64,000 nucleotides of DNA from Cladopsammia gracilis. Taxonomy: Eukaryota > Cnidaria > Anthozoa > Scleractinia > Dendrophylliidae. A program made the position numbers and the translations under genes. The notes below the pieces were generated by a model that did no database searches, had not been told where the DNA came from, and saw only the letters and a list, made by a program, of their open reading frames with translations. The DNA is taken from NCBI GenBank assembly GCA_022457155.1, contig JAJGOT010000131.1, positions 1,115,001-1,179,000 of the forward strand, given 5' to 3'. The stretch's first letter is position 1. Every line of letters starts with the position of its first letter. Of this stretch, positions 12,801 through 21,725 are shown in pieces.

Positions 12801-15480
12801 AGTCTCTCGGGCATTACAAAAAATAGTTACAAAAATATAATTTTTCACTCTTTTTAAGATTTAAGAAAACTTTCTAAAATTTCAGAAAACTTTCTAGTTC
12901 AACAGCACACCGTAATATCTCCATTAAACGCTGGGTCGAAAATTAAAACCCCGGGCTAAAATAAAAACCGAGAATACACGGTCGAGACGTGAATAAACGC
13001 CGCCGGCCATCAATTAATATGGACCATCAATTAATATGGGAATATTCCGGGGGCATGAAATAAATTCGTTAAAAATGAGTAAAAATGAGAAAATTTGCAT
13101 GGGGTTGATAAAACCTACCCCTTTTTTAAAACAGCACCAGGCTAAGCAAACGTTGGGTCAACGAAGTGTAGTTTTGAAATTGTGATAATACATTACACCG
13201 ATTTAAAAGTAGATTACTCGATCTTTAAAGTGAAGAAAAATGTCAAAGAATGCAGAGTTTCAGGATCTCAGACCCAGGGGCGGATCTAGGGGGAGGGTGC
13301 AGGGGGTGCGCACCCCCCCCCCCCTGAGATGACCTAGTCTGCGTTGTTCGCTTTTAAAATTTGTTTACGTCACCCTTCAGTTACGTCATTCCTTAGAGGT
13401 GCACCCCCTCCTAAGAAAAATCCTGGATCTGCCCCTGAGACCTATATGACAATAACGCATTGATTATTTTTTCTTAGTCGTGAACTGTGGTGATCCGGGA
13501 TCTTTATCAAATGGTTTTAAGATAGGTGGCAAGTTTACGTATGGAGAGAGCGTTGTGTTTGATTGCAACGCCGGCTACAAACTGCAGGGATCTATTATTA
13601 GAAAGTGTGAAGCTAATGGCCAGTGGTCAGGCACAGTGGCTAGTTGTGTTGGTGAGTACTAGTCACAGTTGTGTTAACAATTGTTTTAAAATATCTCCCC
13701 GGCATGATCATAACATGACTTATTGGAAAAGTTTCCCGCAGACATATTGAGTTGTGTTAAGCATGTCGGTGATCTGTAATTCATATCTTCCTCTCCCTCT
13801 TCCAGGGGCACTCAACGAACAATCTTTGGTAAAGTGCATTATTTTACTCAAATATATTAAAATAAATTACATAAAAGCATTTCCAGGTGTTCTTCTAGGT
13901 TGCTGGTAAAAATATATCTGTTCTTTTTTCCCAGCATAACACATAGAGGAATTCCCAGCCAGCTGTATAAAAAAACGTCTGTTTCCCAGCCAGCAATTAA
14001 AAAAATGAATTAAAAAAAAAAAAAACATTAATAATAATAAGTTACCAAATGGGCTTGGAAACATTAATGGCAAACTATTTCAAGCTTTTTCGTTTATTGT
14101 TCATCAAACTTCTCCTCACAAAACCAATACATAATCAGTCTCTTTTCGATCTGCCCAAGTTAGCCAGCACAGTTTATTCTTGCGAATCCTTTCTCAAGTC
14201 AACAGGCGCAAAAATGGTAATTAAAAAAATATATACATAATATTTTGCCAGCCAGCAAGAATTCCGCTGGTGTACAGATAAAGTGAGGAACAGATTCGTT
14301 GGGTGCCCCTGCTCTTCCTTCCTATCATCAATTGTTCGTTCAGTAAACAGACGCTGTTTCGTGAGCACCTACTTTGTTATTCAAAGAAACGACAAATTCC
14401 ATACTGATAGCTCGTTCTCATAACCTGTCACTAATAAAAATAACATAAGGCGGGGTTAATGCGTCGGTGCAAAAAAGATCACTTTCCGTTTCTTTCCCTG
14501 CGTCAGCTTCAAACTGCGGTAGTGTTCTCCACGGCCCTTCAGGATCATTCCAGTCCACCAACTTCCCAAACAACTATCCGAACAATGAGTACTGTACGTG
14601 GGAGATTCAAGTGCCGCAAGGAAAGAAGGTGCGTCTTCACTTCGAGGAACTTCGGACCGAAGAGAATAAAGACTTCGTGTTCATTTACGACACAGGCAAA
14701 ACAGATCCGCTCATAGCGTTCAGCGGTGTTAAGGATAAGCCACGTGCAATCACTTCCTCTGGGAACAGCATCCAGGTGAGGTTCATTTCCAACGGTGAGA
14801 ATGCCAACAATGGATTTAAAGTTTCATACAAACAAACAGGTTAGTCAAACTGTGTCCGCACTACCTCTAACGTATGCTTGTGGTATAATTTGTGCGATTT
14901 GAACTCCACCATTACTTTTTTGGGAGGCGATTTCTCTCATCACTAGCTATCCAAACCTTACTTCTTATTTTTACTCATCTTGAATTTTGTTTGGAACAAA
15001 AAGTTAAACCAAATACAAGGTCGAGGCCTTTGTAAAGAGCAATCCCCGTCTTATTATCGTCGTCCAACTCCAATGGCTCATACGCATGGTTTCGGCGTTT
15101 CCTAATATCCAGTTCTCTCCTCAGACTGTGGCGGAATTCTAACCAGCGATTCCGGAGAAATTCGCTCTCCTGGTTTTCCAAACGGCTACCCTCCAAACCT
15201 GAGCTGTACGTGGCTAATTTTCATTGCCAATAAACATATTGGTCTGACTATCAACGAGTTCCAAACTGAGAATGCTTATGACCGCTTGGAAGTCGCACAT
15301 GGGCCCTGGGTTACCGCGCCACTAGAGATCGCCTGGAGTGGTCCCAGTCCGCTGTCAGGAGCTGTGGTCACCACCAAATACATGTGGGTTCACTTTGTGA
15401 CAAGTGCGCAAGACAACGGAGTCTACAAGGGTTTCCGTGCTACGTACAAGCCGTACGTGCCATACAGCAAAAAGAAATGA
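377..15480 (+). CDS. Secreted EGF/pentraxin/PAN/discoidin/sushi/CUB mosaic protein (5'-partial, 22 exons)
   Basis: Extracellular multidomain protein, probably a matrix or cell-surface adhesion or lectin-like factor; the exact role is unknown. Exons I can join: 377-890, 1044-1389, 1801-2084, 2610-2846, 3806-3999, 4265-4393, 5011-5149, 6064-6093, 6743-6772, 6993-7103, 7401-7571, 8379-8495, 8986-9102, 9699-9821, 10290-10466, 10935-11108, 11265-11444, 11899-12072, 12624-12797, 13478-13651, 14507-14839, 15125-15480. All have AG/GT borders. The total is 4284 nt, exactly 1428 codons including TGA. Nearly every module is bounded by phase-1 introns, the classic pattern of exon-shuffled extracellular proteins. 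No membrane segment or GPI-type tail follows the last CUB (the end is a short Lys-rich tail), so it is probably secreted; the signal peptide would be upstream. Homology-based pipelines would likely name it 'sushi, VWA, EGF and pentraxin domain protein'-like, but no VWA is visible here and the discoidin and CUB domains differ from vertebrate SVEP1, so I give no symbol. The exon model comes from reading splice sites, not from transcripts. Confidence 0.88.
1044..2084 (+). CDS. Two exons (1044-1389, 1801-2084): pentraxin / LamG-like domain
   Basis: Concanavalin-like jelly roll. Readable landmarks are [11 protein letters not shown], then [16 protein letters not shown] and the late [18 protein letters not shown]. 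The pentraxin signature HxCx(S/T)Wx(S/T) is present as HVAITWDS, with Ala in place of its Cys, so the canonical first disulfide partner is missing. The two exons join in phase 2 across a 411-bp intron that contains a poly-C run near 1650. It precedes the apple domain in phase 1. It could equally be classed as a LamG domain. Confidence 0.82.
2244..2342. repeat. Near-perfect 34-bp-arm palindrome plus a third half copy
   Basis: Positions 2244-2312 form an inverted repeat with about one mismatch, centred in GATGGCATC. Another half (CCAATTTTGACACGCTTTGA...) follows at once to 2342. It lies in the intron between the pentraxin and PAN exons. Confidence 0.85.
2610..2846 (+). CDS. Exon: PAN/apple domain
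   Basis: About 79 residues with the PAN spacing: DMRLSGND, then [24 protein letters not shown], and [15 protein letters not shown]/apple modules bind proteins or carbohydrates in extracellular proteins. Bounded by phase-1 introns on both sides; acceptor CTCTTTTAG, donor GTAAGT at 2847. Confidence 0.82.
3806..5149 (+). CDS. Three exons (3806-3999, 4265-4393, 5011-5149): F5/8 type C (discoidin) domain
   Basis: A complete discoidin fold: Cys then [27 protein letters not shown], then [28 protein letters not shown], and finally [21 protein letters not shown]. The closing Cys pairs with the opening one. The domain is split by two phase-0 introns and flanked by phase-1 introns, so it is a symmetric module. 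Such domains usually bind phospholipid, glycans or collagen. The intron at 4394-5010 holds a roughly 14-bp tandem repeat (about 4753-4825). Confidence 0.9.
5193..5683. mobile_element. Harbinger-like MITE with internal 9-bp minisatellite
   Basis: Terminal inverted repeats of about 30 bp start GGCTGGTTCTCATATAATCG on each strand and are flanked by TAA on both sides (5190-5192, 5684-5686), a 3-bp target duplication like that of PIF/Harbinger elements. Inside, a CGGGACGAC-type 9-bp unit is repeated about nine times near 5587-5665, and degenerate internal copies of the terminus occur near 5263 and 5395. It starts about 40 bp after the last discoidin exon. Confidence 0.8.
6064..6772 (+). CDS. Two 30-nt micro-exons (6064-6093, 6743-6772): proline linker and polybasic linker
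   Basis: Each is exactly 30 nt, AG...GT bordered and phase 1-1, so either could be skipped without changing frame. The first reads [10 protein letters not shown]. The second reads [10 protein letters not shown]. They sit between the discoidin domain and the next EGF. The run RKRKRR fits the basic consensus cut by furin-type proprotein convertases, and could also be a heparin-binding patch. They are called from splice signals, frame continuity and position; short exons like these need transcript proof. Confidence 0.65.
6993..7103 (+). CDS. Exon: single EGF domain
   Basis: A 37-residue EGF module, [17 protein letters not shown] through [13 protein letters not shown], with six cysteines. It lacks the CxDx4(Y/F)xC pattern (the tract here is [10 protein letters not shown]). 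Phase 1-1; acceptor CCTGTTAG, donor GTGGGT. Confidence 0.88.
7401..7571 (+). CDS. Exon: sushi/CCP domain 1
   Basis: A 57-residue sushi domain: [10 protein letters not shown], then [25 protein letters not shown]. It has four cysteines and the invariant Trp, one domain per phase 1-1 exon. It stands apart from the later sushi array, separated by three EGFs. Confidence 0.9.
7614..7849. mobile_element. MITE (236 bp) in the intron after sushi 1
   Basis: Ends GGCCGGTTATT(T/A)AAACGA inverted at both sides, about 21 bp with two or three mismatches. An internal inverted pair of TTAGACC(G/A)CGGTTT lies at about 7645 and 7800. No coding capacity. Confidence 0.7.
8261..8346. repeat. Perfect 43-bp tandem duplication
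   Basis: The 43-bp unit beginning GGTACCTACATAAGC at 8261 is repeated without change at 8304. It ends 32 bp before the 8379 exon, so it sits close to the branch-point region. Confidence 0.95.
8379..9821 (+). CDS. Three exons (8379-8495, 8986-9102, 9699-9821): calcium-binding-type EGF domains
   Basis: Each exon encodes one cbEGF of about 40 residues, starting DVDEC, DVNEC and DKDEC (the D-x-D/N-E-C calcium ligand motif). The first two have the hydroxylation pattern ([20 protein letters not shown]). In the third the position usually Phe/Tyr is His ([10 protein letters not shown]), so modification there is doubtful. All are phase 1-1. A perfect 43-bp tandem duplication lies in the intron before the first. 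Confidence 0.9.
9950..10088. mobile_element. Small MITE (139 bp)
   Basis: Inverted termini TACCGTA(A/G)AA(C/T)TCCGAA at both ends, with an internal GC-rich segment. Lies in the intron before the 10290 sushi exon. Confidence 0.7.
10290..13651 (+). CDS. Six exons: sushi/CCP domains 2-7
   Basis: Exons 10290-10466, 10935-11108, 11265-11444, 11899-12072, 12624-12797 and 13478-13651 are 174-180 nt each, one sushi domain apiece, all phase 1-1. Each has four Cys and a C-terminal QWSG-type Trp (IWSG in the second). The fifth array member (11899) reads CRAQHHLEG where the others have a GY.L.G turn, so its hydrophobic core is unusual. Four of the exons are identical in length, which suggests tandem duplication. 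The intron before 11899 contains one MITE and the intron before 13478 another. Confidence 0.92.
10630..10770. repeat. Penelope-like / hammerhead-like tail repeat
   Basis: Contains CTGACGAAGGGCTAGCGCCC followed by CAAACGTCAG, then TTTACCTTATCGACTGAGTTGATAA. A diverged copy of the same block, including its ACACACAACTCACGATTC-type leader, lies at 30045-30205. I associate this kind of tail with Penelope-like retroelements of marine invertebrates (from memory). Only the tail is present. Confidence 0.5.
11599..11876. mobile_element. TA-flanked MITE (278 bp)
   Basis: Termini GAGC(G/A)GTTTTCAATTGAG inverted at both ends, flanked by TA (11597-11598, 11877-11878), as for Tc1/mariner-type MITEs. It ends about 20 bp before the 11899 sushi exon, so its right end overlaps the acceptor's upstream region. 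Confidence 0.85.
12472..12513. repeat. Two-copy 19-21 bp tandem repeat beside an (AAATT)n tract
   Basis: GATCGCTTAATCTCCAGGGG occurs twice in a row, preceded by a pentanucleotide AAATT microsatellite at about 12435-12460. Intronic. Confidence 0.85.
13275..13437. mobile_element. hAT-like MITE (163 bp) with AGACC duplication
   Basis: Termini CAGGGGC(G/A)GATC(T/C)AGG inverted, flanked by AGACC on both sides (13270-13274, 13438-13442). A poly-C run lies at about 13312-13324. It ends 40 bp before the 13478 sushi exon. Confidence 0.75.
14507..15480 (+). CDS. Two exons (14507-14839, 15125-15480): two CUB domains and stop
   Basis: CUB1 runs from NCGSVLHG through [14 protein letters not shown] to [13 protein letters not shown]2 runs from [11 protein letters not shown] through [14 protein letters not shown] to [10 protein letters not shown], followed by a Lys-rich tail and TGA at 15478-15480. 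CUB1 keeps the acidic residues typical of Ca-binding CUBs (FEEL...DFVFIYD). Both domains have only the first cysteine pair; the second disulfide found in most CUBs is absent. Joined in phase 1. Confidence 0.92.
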
Positions 15481-15561
15481 AGGAGACTGATAATTTTGGG
15501 AGATGATGGTCAAATATCAATTGCGTAATTATCAACATTAAATTATAATATATGATCTGTT

Positions 15562-15567
15562 AATAAA
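15562..15567 (+). terminator. Polyadenylation signal AATAAA of the mosaic gene
   Basis: AATAAA 82 bp after the TGA in AT-rich sequence. Canonical and well placed; no transcript evidence. Confidence 0.65.
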
Positions 15568-16235
15568 TATCTGACAAATAACTATCGTGTTTGTCTTGTA
15601 AAGACCTAGTCTTCATCGCACCAGGGTGTATACTTTTGAGGTTTTTATAAAGCCATTACACACGGTGCAACAACTGTGGCCAGCAAAGTCCATGTTGATA
15701 TGTTGATACCGTCCCTAACAAGCCATGGTTAAGAATGCTGAGCCAATTCCCGGGAGTCGCTCCTTAAGCTTAAGCTGGTAAAGAATGTGGATTAACTTGT
15801 CACTTTTCGTCGCCATGTTATTGAAGTCCCAGATATCTGAATGTAATTAAACAAGAGAAATATCTCGATCTACATTTTAGCGTTCACACCAGGCTTGGCA
15901 GTGCTTCTTTCACCTTAATAAAAGTACACAGGACACTCAACACGCTAACAAAAACAAGAATTCTTCGAGTAGTTAAACCGGCTTTAAGCGTAAGATCGAT
16001 CCCATGACCCAGCCATAACCATAGTCTCCTAAGGGCGAAACAAGGAGGCATGATCTTGCAACGTTTTTGCACAGGGCGGACCACAATAGTTATAAACTAT
16101 AGTGTTAATCAGCTCACCGACTTGCGTTCTACGTTTCTTTATTATGTGCATTTTGATGGATGGACGCGAGAGAACTGAACTATGTTTTCACCATGATCAG
16201 AGTTGTAGCTCACAATGATATTTAGGACCTAAGAG
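15568..16235. other. Intergenic, downstream of the mosaic gene
   Basis: No coding evidence. A single copy of the 37-bp minisatellite unit also found at about 18965-19370 lies at 15917-15948 (AAAGTACACAGGACACTCAA). Otherwise I see nothing. Confidence 0.5.
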
Positions 16236-16362
16236 GCTCGGACACACTTTGAAACTTTTCTTGCAGCTTTGCACGCAACAAGATTTCTTGAAGGTGTCAC
16301 ACGATGCAATTTGTTGCGCACAACGTCGCAAAAGTAGAACTCAGTGCTGAGTGTGTCCGGGT
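16236..16362. mobile_element. Short MITE related to the neighbouring 93-bp satellite
   Basis: Inverted ends C(T/C)CGGACACACT at about 16237 and 16352-16361. The interior, CGCAACAAGATTTCTTGAAG and then ACACGATGCAATTTGTTGCG, is the same sequence as the array unit at 16595. Confidence 0.6.
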
Positions 16363-16551
16363 CTTTAAATTTGAGTACAAGTCCGAGATTAAGTTTTTGT
16401 AAGACTTTCGAATTTCAAGCTGGTGACGTCCTTCCTGTTGCCGACCAGTCGATAATTAGATTGGTGTGACAAGTGATTATTTCAGACGCGCGAACTGAAG
16501 GTATGAAAAGTTGTACTTATAATCAATCTTGTACTCGCTGTCCGACATATA

Positions 16552-16965
16552 AAGACTCGGACATACGGTGCAACTTTCCGTGCAACGTTGCGCGCAACAA
16601 GATTTTATGGGGAAGTCACACGATGCAATTTATTGCGCGCAAGGTCGCAAAAGTAGAACTCGATTCTACATCTGCAACTGTTGTGCGCAACAAGATTTTT
16701 TGGGGGTGTCACACGATGCAATTTGTTGCGCGCAACGTCGCAAAAGTAGACCTCGATTTTACTTCTGCAACAGTTGCGCGCAACAAGATATTTTGGGGGT
16801 GTCACACGATGCAATTTGTTGCGCGCAACATCGCAAAAGTAGAACTCGATTCTACTTCTGCAACTGTTGCACACAACAAGATTTTTTGAGTTGTCACACG
16901 ATGCAATTTGTTGCGCGCAACAAGATTTTTTGGGGGTGTCACGATTAATTTATTGCGCGCAACAT
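16552..16965. repeat. 93-bp tandem array (satellite) with internal inverted repeat
   Basis: The landmark CAACAAGAT recurs at 16595, 16688, 16781 and 16874 (exactly 93 bp apart) and again at 16918 (partial unit). Each unit holds GTTGCGCGCAAC-type palindromes. Because 93 is a multiple of three, several frames stay open across it on both strands, but the translations are merely repeats of one low-complexity peptide and not a protein family I know. Confidence 0.9.
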
Positions 16966-16966
16966 C

Positions 16967-17095
16967 GCGGCTTGGAATGGGGGCTCATGGCTGGGTTTCG
17001 GGGATTTGCCAACCATGGCGACAGTATCTTATCTAGGGGCTGGCCGGCCACAGTGGAAGCCCCTGGATACCCCAGGACCCACCTTCCATTTAAGG
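16967..17095 (+). repeat. Dispersed 125-bp sequence, copy A
   Basis: About 85 percent identical to 18487-18612. Shared landmarks are CTCATGGCTGGGTT, GGGATTTGCCA, TATCTAGGGGCTGG, CAGTGGAAGCCC and CCACCTTCCATTTAAG. The two copies do not keep one reading frame, so a protein is unlikely. Family unknown. Confidence 0.7.
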
Positions 17096-18214
17096 TAATT
17101 CCACTGAAATAGAACTTACAATAGAATCTTGTTCAAACTTTGCTTACGAGATATTCATTATATGAGAACTTCAATTATAAAACAAGCGGCTCCTAGCAGC
17201 CTATAGTCATGCGCATGCGTAAGTAAGTTAAGAAGATGATAAGAAGATAAGAAGATGAGAAGATGATAAGATGTCCGACATGGCGAAGAGCACTCCTTCC
17301 ATTCAGTCATCGTTCCTGCAAACCACGTTGTTTACTATTGATTGTTTTGGAAATGAAGGCTGTACCACAATGAAGGGAATGATTCTTCTATGTCTTATAT
17401 ATACCAAACATGAACATTGCTAATGTAAGTAGGGTTGTAGGAGACGCTGTCGTGACACTTGAGTAACGCTTTTTTACCGGAAGTGAGAGTAGCCGGAAGT
17501 CACTAAACAGGAAGTGTAGTGGCAAAGCTATGAACCGGAAGTGAACAATTTAAAATATGCGTGCATAAATTTGCATGCAAAATCGTGACACAAAAATAAA
17601 AATAATAATAATAATAAAAATAATAACAAGAAAAACGGAGCCGAAACCTTACCTCATGAGTAATAAAAAATGGGGGTGCCCGTGTTGGTTACGGAGCTTT
17701 GAGGCATCGAATATGCCTTATTTTGGCATTTCAGCAGTGTTGTTATAGAAGTGCATTGCCATTATTTGAAAACTCCTCAAAACCCAAAAACGCATGAGAA
17801 CATGCTAAAGAAGACTTCGCATACATTGTGTTGGACATAGGTGAACTTTTTAGATTCGTTTCAGACAGAGACTTCTTCGCGCTAAGCAAATATCAGGCAA
17901 AATCCGTTTTCCTGATTACTAAAATGCGAAACAGAGAAACTGCAGTTCAGCTCCATTTCTCTCATTTATTAAATTTTCAACAATAGAAATTTTATAAGTC
18001 TTTTCTCATACGAAGGTTTTTGGTACTTGATTAGAAAGGACAAAAAAAAGGTGGGGTGCCCGTGCTCGTGTACGAGAAAACAGCCACTTATTTTTTTGCG
18101 AGCTTAGACTCAGAATAACTCTGTGTTCTAAATATGCGTGCGAGCGTGCACGCGCTAATGACGCAAGAAATTATGCGCAGTAAGTGATGCGCAATGCAAA
18201 ACCGTGGAATCACC
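17096..18214. other. Intergenic stretch without gene
   Basis: Contains GAAGAT-rich simple sequence near 17230-17275, several ETS-like CCGGAAGT sites at about 17476-17540, and an (AAT)n tract at about 17590-17630. No open frame with family resemblance. The ETS sites might mark a promoter but I see no start region to attach to them. Confidence 0.45.
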
Positions 18215-18626
18215 TTAAGCGAGGCAGTCGGTTAAATTTAGTTAAATGTCAATTTAACAAAGTTAACCACCACGAGCTTAGCAGACGCTTCCGGTCTGCG
18301 GTCAAACTTTCTAGTGCAGGCTCACGTGGAACGTTGCAGCTTCGTTTTAGCTAGGATCTTCCAAGTTTTTCGAGCGGTTTTGTAACGGTTTTTGTTAGCG
18401 GTTTCGTAGCGGTTGTCTTCTGCGTTCCCCCACCCCACCCCACCCTCTATTTTTTCCTTCCACTCGTTCAATCAGTGTGACGGGTGCCTGGAATGGGTCT
18501 CATGGCTGGGTTGCAGGGATTTGCCAGTCATGGGGGCAGTATTTTATCTAGGGGCTGGCTGGCAACAGTGGAAGCCCGTGGATACACCAGGCATCCACCT
18601 TCCATTTAAGCGAGGCAGTCGGTTAA
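18215..18626 (+). repeat. 125-bp dispersed sequence, copy B, bracketed by a 21-bp direct repeat
   Basis: TTAAGCGAGGCAGTCGGTTAA occurs at 18215-18235 and again, identical, at 18606-18626. Copy B of the 125-bp sequence (18487-18612) runs into the second one. It could be a target duplication of an inserted segment or the product of a local duplication. Confidence 0.7.
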
Positions 18627-18964
18627 TGAATTCATTGTGTTAATCCTTAACGCCCAACAGTGCTAAACATCAGAATCAAAAGTTAGAACTTCATATTGCC
18701 TTCAGTTTCCGTCCTTGTGAACCAGTACACAGAACACCAAGAGAGAACCGGGAATCATGGGATGCGGGATAAGAGAGATCCCAGGGGAAGAGTCACTATC
18801 AACATCCAAACACTCCAAGACAATTACAGGCTTTATTCTAATGCAAAGTAATGCTTTGCTACTTTATAAAATACATTACTCCCAAGAAATAAAAACAATT
18901 AACATTCGTTTTTACAAGAACCATCAGCGAAAGCTGCACAACTTGAACTGAGGGCTGTTCAAGA

Positions 18965-19370
18965 CGCTAAATTAAAATAAAAGTACCCAGGACACTAAAC
19001 ACGCTAAATTAAAATTAGAGTACACAGGACCCCCAACACGCAAAATCAAAATGAAAGTACACAGGGAATTCAACACGCTAAATTGAAATAAAAGTACACA
19101 GGACACTGAACACGTTAAATAGACAATATTCGTATTCACGGTATTGAACTGGAACTAGCGTGCAGTCGAGGCTCATGCGTGGGGGATCTTTTCACATGCA
19201 AATATTTTTAATGATATTTTCCCGCGCATTAGCCTCGATTGTAAGCTAGTTCCAGTTCAATGCCGAGAATACGAATATTGTCTATTGAAATAAAAGTACA
19301 CAAGACATTCAATACCTAAATTAAAATAGAAACACACAAGGCACTCAACACGGTATCTTTAAATCAATGA
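18965..19370 (+). repeat. 37-bp minisatellite, interrupted
   Basis: Units reading CGCTAAATTAAAATAAAAGT then ACACAGGACACT recur every 37 bp (starts 18965, 19002, 19039, 19076, 19113) and resume after a MITE at about 19285-19350 in more diverged form. Confidence 0.85.
19122..19282. mobile_element. TA-flanked MITE inserted in the minisatellite
   Basis: 161-bp foldback element whose roughly 38-bp termini begin GACAATATTCGTATTC and include TTGAACTGGAACTAGC. Flanked by TA at 19120-19121 and 19283-19284. The minisatellite continues on both sides, so the insertion is younger than the array. Confidence 0.85.
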
Positions 19371-19653
19371 CTAAAGACCACCTCTCCCATATGAAAAAGT
19401 TATTTTTCCGGATATGAACATCTCAATAGGGGCAAGGCAAGGTGGACCTTTAAACTACCGAAGTGGTCCTGATTTTGCTCATCGAAATAAAATCAAGACG
19501 GTACTCGGTCGCAGTTAGCGATCAGGTCGAACAGCCTTGATGATTTCACGAACAGATATGGGACTGTAAACAAACTATGCATTCCTGTCTCGCCAACAAC
19601 TAGGAAGCTTAATTTTAAGCTAACGCCATGACAAAACTACAGAGTAACACAAC

Positions 19654-19659
19654 TTTATT
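19654..19659 (-). terminator. Polyadenylation signal of PRKDC
   Basis: TTTATT on the + strand is AATAAA on the minus strand, about 230 bp after the PRKDC stop. The nearest canonical signal; no transcript evidence. Confidence 0.55.
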
Positions 19660-19886
19660 GAGGTACCTTAACGCCGAATTGGCTAGGCTTTCAACCCCTA
19701 ATTTTCTAATTTTTTGAACAAAACAAATGGGTTATCTATATATTTATAATTACTAAGCTTATTTTTACCAGCTGGTAGTTATTTTACGACGTCTGCTGCA
19801 CTTATTAGTTTTTAACAAAAAAGATAACGGATGTCAAAGTTTAGTTCAAATTAGCTTGCTTTCCACGGATGTTTTCTGCGGAGGTC

Positions 19887-21725
19887 TCACATCCATGATT
19901 CCCATCCCGCGTAAGCTCGTCCCAGAATATTAGAATCCAATGCGTGATCCACCAAACACGCCACCTGGCTTTCCACTGACAAACCACTCTCAGGTTCTTT
20001 TGCTCGGATGTTAACATTTTTGTCGCCGAAACATACAGCTTCCATTTGTTTATACCAAGGGTCTGTCTTGTGACCTAACGCAAGATCATCCCTAGGTAAT
20101 AATGTTAATAAAAGCTAATATTAGTTTACGCTTTATGTTTGCCATTCCATGTATCTAGATTGTTTTATTAAATTTTAAATGATGTAGTCAAAGATAACAA
20201 CATAAGTAGGGATGGCTGTAAACCCTTCTCATCTTAACTTTTACATGAGCCACACCCGTGAATATTCAGTGCAATGAAACAGTTACACAACGTGGAATAG
20301 ATAGATAGATAGATAGAAACTTTATTTATGTGTCAGGAAGAACTAGCCGAGGGGCAAGCCCTCTACTAATAGGGGACACCTACAGTTTAACATAATAAAA
20401 TAGAAACGATAATTAATTAACTAGACTAAAAAACCATGCAATATGTTACAAATAGTTAGCTAAAATACTAAAAACTAAGTGCTAAAATGCTAAAAATGCT
20501 AAGATAATTTCCGATGGGACATCAACTGTTACACAGAAGACATCCTTTGCATCCATCATCAATAAGAGATGTCAGATCCTTATTACGCATACGATTTCTA
20601 AAATCACTTAATGATTTACACGTTTTATAAAAAGAAAAATACGGTGAACTTTCATTCACTTATCCACACACGCTACATTGTCCTATCGTTTGTTAACACC
20701 TACTGCAAATTTCTCTGATGTCTAGATCCTACATATTTCTGAGCTTTGACAACGAAGTATCGTCAGTTGAAATTCATTATGGTTGCTCCCGGAAAACCTA
20801 GGCGAGCCACCTATCCAAGATGATGGCCATGTCACGTGGTGTCACGCTATAGCCCATAATATTTACCTTATTTGAAGAGTACATCACCGGCTATCTATTG
20901 GAGGTAAAATATTTCCAGTAACCCAAGGGAGTGGTTGTAACCACCACCACCCCCCCCCCCCCCCCGCCGTTTGTGTGTACGTCCGAGGGTTAAAGGAGAG
21001 GATATTTAAACAAACCTCATAACGTACGCCGGGTTGAATCCTTCCAGTTTCTTCCTCGCACTTTGTACTTTCTGTCTGGGATACCATGCTACATCCTCTT
21101 CGTCTATGAAAATAAAACAAACGAGTGACGTTTTCATCCAGTTAGAGAAACGGTTGAGATATGTAACGGGCTAGAATATTGAGGCCGAATTGGTACCACA
21201 CTTCCAACGAAGTGGGAACTTCTTTGTGTTTAAAAACACGTGGAAAATGTAGACATCCTCACTTTCACAACATCATCTCTTTATTTGGCTGATTTGTCGC
21301 AAAAGAATTGCTTTCCAACCATTGTTAGCCAAAAACGTTGATAATAATTAAGCCTTCCTTATGTGAAATCCTTCATTAACCTGTCCTCCAACAGCCTTGC
21401 AATTTAAGCCATGCATATTGCATCGACAGGTAAATGATACAAATTGTAAATAAACTTGCATCCATCTTCGAACTTACACCGCCGATTTTGTGTTGTATCT
21501 TTCCTTATTTTTGCAGCTGTTTTGTTGTTATGTGTACCTGTCCCTTTTTTTTTAATAAAACAATGAAATGTTTGGCCAATAGAACAATTTAGAAGACAAA
21601 TATAAATGAGAAATTTCGATATATTGGTGGAATCAATTCAAGTGCGGGAGGAACTCATATAACCTGGGTAAAGGGCACGAACCTGTGTTGATGCCTTGAG
21701 CTTTAGCTTGTTTACGAGCAAATAC
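19887..21725 (-). CDS. PRKDC: PRKDC last three exons: end of kinase region and FATC (19887-20091, 21016-21103, 21683-21725)
   Basis: The 43-nt exon ([14 protein letters not shown]) and the 88-nt exon ([19 protein letters not shown]) correspond to the human WYPRQKICYAKRKL segment. The last exon carries [24 protein letters not shown] and the FATC helix ending [15 protein letters not shown] (human GRTWEGWEPWM). FATC is needed for kinase activity in PIKKs. The 21016-21103 acceptor uses TTTTATTTTCATAG on the minus strand. The 5' neighbour of the stop shows no further frame. Confidence 0.93.

Noticed and set aside
13806..13828. Possible 23-nt exon (CAG | GGGCACTC...TTTG | GTAAAG) between sushi 7 and CUB1
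   Set aside because: Its length breaks the phase-1 to phase-1 join between 13478-13651 and 14507-14839, which already fit.
16473..17112. Overlapping open frames on both strands in the 93-bp array
   Set aside because: Open only because the repeat period is a multiple of three; the translations are repeats without family resemblance.
17440..17545. ETS-site cluster as a promoter
   Set aside because: No first exon or transcript start can be attached; both genes end toward this region.
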